Assembly (NCBI GenBank): GCA_022601335.1
Contig: JAJACV010000020.1
Location: forward strand, 1 to 64,000
Source: Chlamydiota bacterium
GTDB lineage: Bacteria; Chlamydiota; Chlamydiia; Chlamydiales; JAAZZY01
Reading direction: 5' to 3'
Length of the DNA stretch: 64,000 nucleotides
Of the stretch, positions 60,058 to 64,000 are shown piece after piece. The position numbers and the translations under genes are program-made. The stretch's first letter is position 1. Each line of letters begins with the position of its first letter. The notes beneath the pieces were generated by a model that was given only the letters and a program-made list of their open reading frames with translations, searched no databases and was not told the origin of the DNA.

Positions 60058-61413
60058 TTAAAAGAGGCCTATAGCCTTCAAAAAGATTAAAATTACAAGC
60101 AAAGGAGCTGTAAATTTTAGAGAAAGCCAAAAGTAGCCTTTTACAAGAATGTTTCTCTCAAATAGACCTTCAGTCCCCTCTTTTAAAGCGTGGTAGGCTT
60201 TTTTAAATCCCCATCTCCATGCTATTAAAATGAGTGCTAAAAAGCCTCCAATAGGCACCATAATATCTAAGGCTATCATCGAGACTAGATCCCAAAGAGA
60301 GTGTCCAAAAACTAAGAACTTGTGGGCCACAAAATTAGAAAATATCATGGGTATGCCTAATAAAAATGAGGTGAGACATACGAAGATTACCGCTTTTTTT
60401 CGCCTCCATTTTTTTTCATCCATTAGGTAGGCTATTAAAGGTTCTAAAGCACTAATTTGAGAGGTTATTGCAGCTAGGGTTAAAAGCAGAAAGAAAAGAA
60501 TAGCGAAGATGTAGCCCCCTTTGAGCTGGCTAAATGCAAGTGGAAGTGTATAGAAAATGAGAGGGGCTCCTTCATCAGGTGACAAACCGACTGAAAATAC
60601 AATTGGAAAAATAGCCATCCCAGCTAGTAAAGCAATGAAGGTATCAATCAGAGCAATTGGAAAACAGCTTTTAGGAATATTGTCTTTGGGAGATAAATAA
60701 CTGCCATAAGTCACCATGGTTCCTTGTCCTAGACTGAGAGTAAAAAAAGAATGCCCCAAAGCTATTAAAAAGGTGGTAGGTGTAATCAAGCTCCAGTTTG
60801 GTTTAAAGTAAAAAGCCAATCCTTTCTCTGAACCTGGCAAGCTAAGGCCACTAATCACTAGAGCAATAAGAATAACAATTAAAAAAGGAACAAGGATTTT
60901 GGATCCCCTTTCTAATCCTTTTCTAACTCCTAAAAATAAAAGACCAAAGCATAAAACCATAAAAATTAGATGAAACGCAAGTCCCCAAACTGGATTTCCA
61001 ACAAGGTGTTTAAAATAGGATTGAACTTCTGCAAGTGAGCTAAAGTGCGTCGATAAACCGCCTATGGAAGCTATTAAATAGCCGAGCACCCAGCCTGCTA
61101 TGACACTGTAAAAAGAGCTTATAATAAATCCTGTTATCACTGTGAATAAACCAGAACCTGTCCAAAAGGAATCGCCTCCTAGTTTTTTAAAAGCGCCTGC
61201 AGGGTTTTTTTGAGCGGTTCGTCCTATCAGGACTTCCGAGATGAAAACAGGAAAGCCTATTAAAAAAAGACACACAAGATAGATGCAAATAAAAGCAGCT
61301 CCCCCATACTGACCGACTATGTAGGGAAAGCGCCAAATATTGGCAAGACCTACAGCAGATCCTGCTGCTGCGAAAATAAAACCTAGCTTAGATTTCCAAG
61401 ATGCTCTTTTCAT
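60058..61413 (-). CDS. Neurotransmitter:sodium symporter (SNF) family transporter
   Basis: A 451-residue membrane protein with about 11-12 hydrophobic segments. The start, WKSKLGFIFAAAGSAVGLANIWRFPYIVGQYGGAAF (residues 6-41), is the family signature with the unwound TM1 substrate and sodium site. PVFISEVLIGR (about 55-65), GWVLGYL and FSLGQGTMVTYGSYL (about 227-241, TM6 region) also match. It would import amino acids or related compounds with Na+, which fits a host-dependent bacterium. Plain and full-length. Confidence 0.95.
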   Translation of the reverse strand: MKRASWKSKLGFIFAAAGSAVGLANIWRFPYIVGQYGGAAFICIYLVCLFLIGFPVFISEVLIGRTAQKNPAGAFKKLGGDSFWTGSGLFTVITGFIISSFYSVIAGWVLGYLIASIGGLSTHFSSLAEVQSYFKHLVGNPVWGLAFHLIFMVLCFGLLFLGVRKGLERGSKILVPFLIVILIALVISGLSLPGSEKGLAFYFKPNWSLITPTTFLIALGHSFFTLSLGQGTMVTYGSYLSPKDNIPKSCFPIALIDTFIALLAGMAIFPIVFSVGLSPDEGAPLIFYTLPLAFSQLKGGYIFAILFFLLLTLAAITSQISALEPLIAYLMDEKKWRRKKAVIFVCLTSFLLGIPMIFSNFVAHKFLVFGHSLWDLVSMIALDIMVPIGGFLALILIAWRWGFKKAYHALKEGTEGLFERNILVKGYFWLSLKFTAPLLVILIFLKAIGLF

Positions 61414-61628
61414 TTTGTTTACGTAGAATAAAAGGATGAAATTTTAGCTGTTTTGATTATTTTTAGCCAGATGAAGTCAGCGTTTATTATCAAGGTAAAA
61501 TTTTATTTAGCTCATTAACTCCAAATTCATCTCCAAATCGATAATGTTGTCGATATTTTTCAAAAGAAGGCTGTTTTTTTTTCTGTATCATTTCATAATG
61601 AGAGACTTATTTATTAGGATATTTTCAT

Positions 61629-62975
61629 ATGGACACCCCCCATTCTTTTTTTGAGACCGAGATTTTTGATGTGAACTCTTCAGGACAAGGTGTCGCCTCT
61701 CTAGATGGTTTAAAAGTTTTTATTGACTTAGCGCTACCCTCTGAAAGAGTTAAAGCCAAACTGAGACTTAAAAAGAAAAACTATGCTTTAGCAGATCTTG
61801 TTGAAATTCAAAAAACGTCACCGGATCGCGTACCTCCTGTTTGCCCTATTTTTTCAAAATGTGGCGGGTGTCAAATTATGCATTGGAGCTATGACAAGCA
61901 ATTAGAATATAAAACACAAAAAGTAAAAGACGCTCTTACTAGAATAGGAGATTTTGAAAATCCTCCTCTAAAAGATTGTATAGCATCTTCCCCTCTCCAT
62001 TATCGGAACAAAATTCAGCTTCCTTTTTTTGAAAAAAACGGCCTTGTTAAACTAGGATTATATGAAAAGCATTCGAATCGAGTTGTTGAAGTAGAAAAAT
62101 GCTTTATTCACTGCACACTTGGGGAAAAAGTTTACGCCTCTCTCACGGAATTGCTGGAAGAATCTTCCCTTGAAGTTTATAATGCAGGCTCTCAAAAAGG
62201 GTTCTTACGTCATTTGCTAATCCGCACTGCAATAGAAACGAACGAAGTGCTCCTCGTCTTTATTACTTCATCTACTAAGTATCAAAAGGAACTAAGACAA
62301 CTCGCTAAAAAGCTTATGAGCTTGCACCCTCAAATTAAAGGTGTTCTTCAAAACGTTAATAAAAAAAGATACAACTCCATCATGGGAGATCAGTTGATTA
62401 CTCTAGAGGGCCGACCCTTCATCTATGAGCAAATTGGCTCTTTTAAATTAAAAGTTTCAGCACATGCTTTTTTTCAAGTCAACCCCAAGCAAGCTCAAAA
62501 TCTGTATGAAAAAGCGATAGAGCTAGCTGAGCTTAACAAAGAAGAAACACTTTTAGACGCTTACTGTGGAATAGGGATGTTTTCCCTTTTTGCTTCTAAG
62601 AGAGTAAAAAAAGTGATTGGAATAGAAAGCATTCCTTGCGCGGTTACAGATGCTCAAGACAACGCTCGCTTAAACTCTTTAACTAATTTAGAATTTAGGT
62701 GTGACTTTTTGGAAAAGGCAGTTCTAAGCCTTGAAGATATTAATGCTGCTTTTATCAATCCTCCAAGAAAAGGGTGTGATAAAATTGTTTTGGAGGCGCT
62801 TGTTAATCTCAAAGTCAAAAAAATCATCTATATTTCATGCGACCCTGCTACTTTAGCTCGAGACTTGAGGTTTTTAAAAGAAGAGGGCTATGATTTAAAA
62901 CAAGTGCAGCCTCTCGACATGTTTCCTCAAACAACGCACGTAGAATCAATAGCCGTTCTGGCTCTCAATAATTGA
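61629..62975 (+). CDS. rlmD: 23S rRNA (uracil-5-)-methyltransferase
   Basis: SAM-dependent methyltransferase of the RlmD/TrmA group, 448 residues. An N-terminal TRAM-like strand region (about 5-62) binds RNA. The 4Fe-4S cysteines are C72, C78 and C81 (CPIFSKCGGCQ) with a likely fourth at C158, as in RlmD. SAM motif LLDAYCGIGMFSLF (about 310-323), AFINPPRKG (about 376-384), and the catalytic cysteine in YISCDPATLARDL (about 403-415) complete it. RlmC shares most motifs, so the exact site on the rRNA is inferred from overall similarity. Confidence 0.85.
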   Translation: MDTPHSFFETEIFDVNSSGQGVASLDGLKVFIDLALPSERVKAKLRLKKKNYALADLVEIQKTSPDRVPPVCPIFSKCGGCQIMHWSYDKQLEYKTQKVKDALTRIGDFENPPLKDCIASSPLHYRNKIQLPFFEKNGLVKLGLYEKHSNRVVEVEKCFIHCTLGEKVYASLTELLEESSLEVYNAGSQKGFLRHLLIRTAIETNEVLLVFITSSTKYQKELRQLAKKLMSLHPQIKGVLQNVNKKRYNSIMGDQLITLEGRPFIYEQIGSFKLKVSAHAFFQVNPKQAQNLYEKAIELAELNKEETLLDAYCGIGMFSLFASKRVKKVIGIESIPCAVTDAQDNARLNSLTNLEFRCDFLEKAVLSLEDINAAFINPPRKGCDKIVLEALVNLKVKKIIYISCDPATLARDLRFLKEEGYDLKQVQPLDMFPQTTHVESIAVLALNN

Positions 62976-63008
62976 ACTTTCTATTAACACCCACAGTCTA
63001 AAAAAATA

Positions 63009-63035
63009 AGCTACAGGCTCTAAGTGTCTGTAGCT
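63009..63035 (-). terminator. Intrinsic terminator of the small outer-membrane protein gene
   Basis: AGCTACAG / CTGTAGCT inverted repeat at 63009-63016 and 63028-63035, with TTATTTTTTT on the minus strand beyond it. It lies about 95 bases after the stop of the gene at 63130, and no T run follows on the plus strand. Confidence 0.65.
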
Positions 63036-63129
63036 CATAACACACATTATGTACATGATTCAGTATGAGCAGCCTACTAAAACTTTTCCGAATTAGAGAA
63101 CTGCTCTTTAGCATTCATTTACAGAATGA

Positions 63130-63729
63130 TTAAATCTTCCATGAAATATATGCTGTTGGATTTGCAAGAAATGACCATGACTTCATTCTAGAATTCGTTG
63201 GAATTAGAGTTTTAGAAGTATCAGTATATCCTGCTTCCGAATAGCCAACGAGAGTTGTTTCTACTCCAATGTAGACACTACCATTAAGGCGGTACATAAA
63301 ACCTGTTCCCCAACCCAGAAAATAGTTTGAACTTAACTTAGCTTGATTAACTAAATTTATTCCAAAATTTTGACCCCATGTAGGCCCATGCATTAAGAAG
63401 AATTGGTTATTTAATTTTTGTCTCATTAAAGGAATATAATTTCTCAATCCAGCAAAAATAAGAGTAGACCAAGAGTTCACTCCAAAATAGCCATTGTAAT
63501 TAGTTACTGAGCTATAGGGAGATATTCCGAAAAACGGCTGCCACTGATTATTTTTTCCAAGGTAATAACCTATAAAAAAAGATGATAATGAGTTACTTCC
63601 AACCCCAATTGAAAATCCATTGGTATAACATTGTTCTTTATTATTTTCTTCTTGGTAGCGCCCTGCATGAATACTTGTAACGGTTAAACAACAGACAACG
63701 GCTAAAATGAATTTAATTTTTTTGTTCAC
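63130..63729 (-). CDS. Small exported beta-barrel protein, unknown
   Basis: A 199-residue protein. The signal peptide MNKKIKFILAVVCCLTVTSIHAG is cleaved probably after HA (residue 22). The mature part alternates aromatic and small residues in 8-10-residue strands (FSIGVGSNSLSSFFIGYYLG, FFGISPYS, STLIFAGLRNYI, YFLGWGTGFMYRL, VYIGVETTLVGY), consistent with an outer-membrane barrel of about 8 strands. It ends in AYISWKI rather than phenylalanine. No relation to the two porin-like genes is seen. Function unknown. Confidence 0.7.
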   Translation of the reverse strand: MNKKIKFILAVVCCLTVTSIHAGRYQEENNKEQCYTNGFSIGVGSNSLSSFFIGYYLGKNNQWQPFFGISPYSSVTNYNGYFGVNSWSTLIFAGLRNYIPLMRQKLNNQFFLMHGPTWGQNFGINLVNQAKLSSNYFLGWGTGFMYRLNGSVYIGVETTLVGYSEAGYTDTSKTLIPTNSRMKSWSFLANPTAYISWKI

Positions 63730-63901
63730 TAGACATACCTATATTTTATCATTTATAAATTTACGACTCAATTTGTTAATTATCTGTAAAAAGTATAAGA
63801 ATTACATTCTACATTTCTCGGCAAGTTATCATTATATCTATGAATATGTCAACAGATGAGATAAAAACATTTTATAATTAGAGGAATGTAACAGCAAAGC
63901 C

Positions 63902-64000
63902 TTATTTTATTTTTTCTTGGAGAAAGAGTTCACAAAGACCCCATGGATATGAGACTTGAAAGGTTTGAGTCACTTTATATTCAGGGCTATCTAAGTATTC
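63902..64000 (-). CDS. C-terminal end of a gene continuing beyond the window
   Basis: A minus-strand reading frame open from the window edge to TAA at 63902-63904, 32 residues, ending QVSYPWGLCELFLQEKIK. Codon use is natural for the region, and no other frame is open this far, but it is too short to identify. The gene at 63130 lies downstream after 172 bases. Confidence 0.5.
   Translation of the reverse strand, partial: EYLDSPEYKVTQTFQVSYPWGLCELFLQEKIK

Noticed and set aside
63770..63860. Promoter for the 63130 gene at TTGACA near 63851
   Set aside because: The TATAAT-like hexamer follows at only 10 bases, which is not a workable spacing.

Overview
The window comes from a low-GC member of the Chlamydiota, most likely an environmental (non-Chlamydiaceae) lineage of symbionts of amoebae or arthropods. 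The evidence is gene content and order. There are chlamydia-like neighbourhoods (dxs-xseB-xseA/tpiA; folD ... smpB/dnaN-recF; hemW next to a small unknown gene and sucA-sucB), MOMP-like beta-barrel proteins, proteins with bilobed or tail-anchor hydrophobic segments like those of inclusion membrane proteins, and many near-consensus TTGACA-17-TATAAT promoters. I could not run a search, so no species is named. No rRNA, IS element, phage or CRISPR array is visible.

Layout. 1-8853 (minus): isoprenoid synthase ispA (cut by the edge), UDP-glucose dehydrogenase, a threonine dehydrogenase / 2-amino-3-ketobutyrate ligase pair, NAD kinase, dxs, xseB, xseA. 8977-10563 (plus): tpiA-secG-def. 10709-15418: an accessory island of six small proteins, most with one C-terminal hydrophobic segment, internal repeats and one decayed gene; probably secreted or membrane-anchored host-interaction proteins. 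15552-19120: an SpsF-like cytidylyltransferase, an acetyltransferase-NeuB/PseI fusion, a HAD phosphatase and a Nudix-like protein, which look like a nonulosonic-acid sugar module. 19125-26852: housekeeping genes (MreD-like, folD, smpB, dnaN, recF, adk) with two chlamydia-type unknowns. 26860-30937: tRNA-Pro, a 1007-residue coiled-coil protein and two small proteins. 31091-39049: ferredoxin, a DUF1858-HesB fusion, and the 2-oxoglutarate dehydrogenase operon sucA-sucB-lpdA diverging from a small unknown gene plus hemW. 39038-47104: a repeat-bearing secreted-protein candidate, a DUF3604 protein, a tiny membrane protein, pgi, an unknown and trmB. 47182-49499: a degenerate PP2C-like membrane protein, a MotA/ExbB-like protein and a lipoprotein. 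49582-55245: three tandem paralogues, each with a CX5R phosphatase loop, facing a divergent DUF900-like serine hydrolase. 55425-64000: two MOMP-like porins, an MFS and an NSS transporter, tRNA-Leu, rlmD and a small outer-membrane candidate.

The most novel region is the three-gene CX5R family at 49.6-54.2 kb. Its members share the motif order (R-T/M-G/A-C, HxYIN, CKDGxDRA) and differ in localisation: one is a predicted lipoprotein, two are leaderless. They could act on phosphoinositides or phosphoproteins. The second is the 10.7-15.4 kb island. Several starts were moved to fit ribosome-binding sites or promoters; the clearest is the gene at 14036, where a consensus promoter overlaps the longer start.
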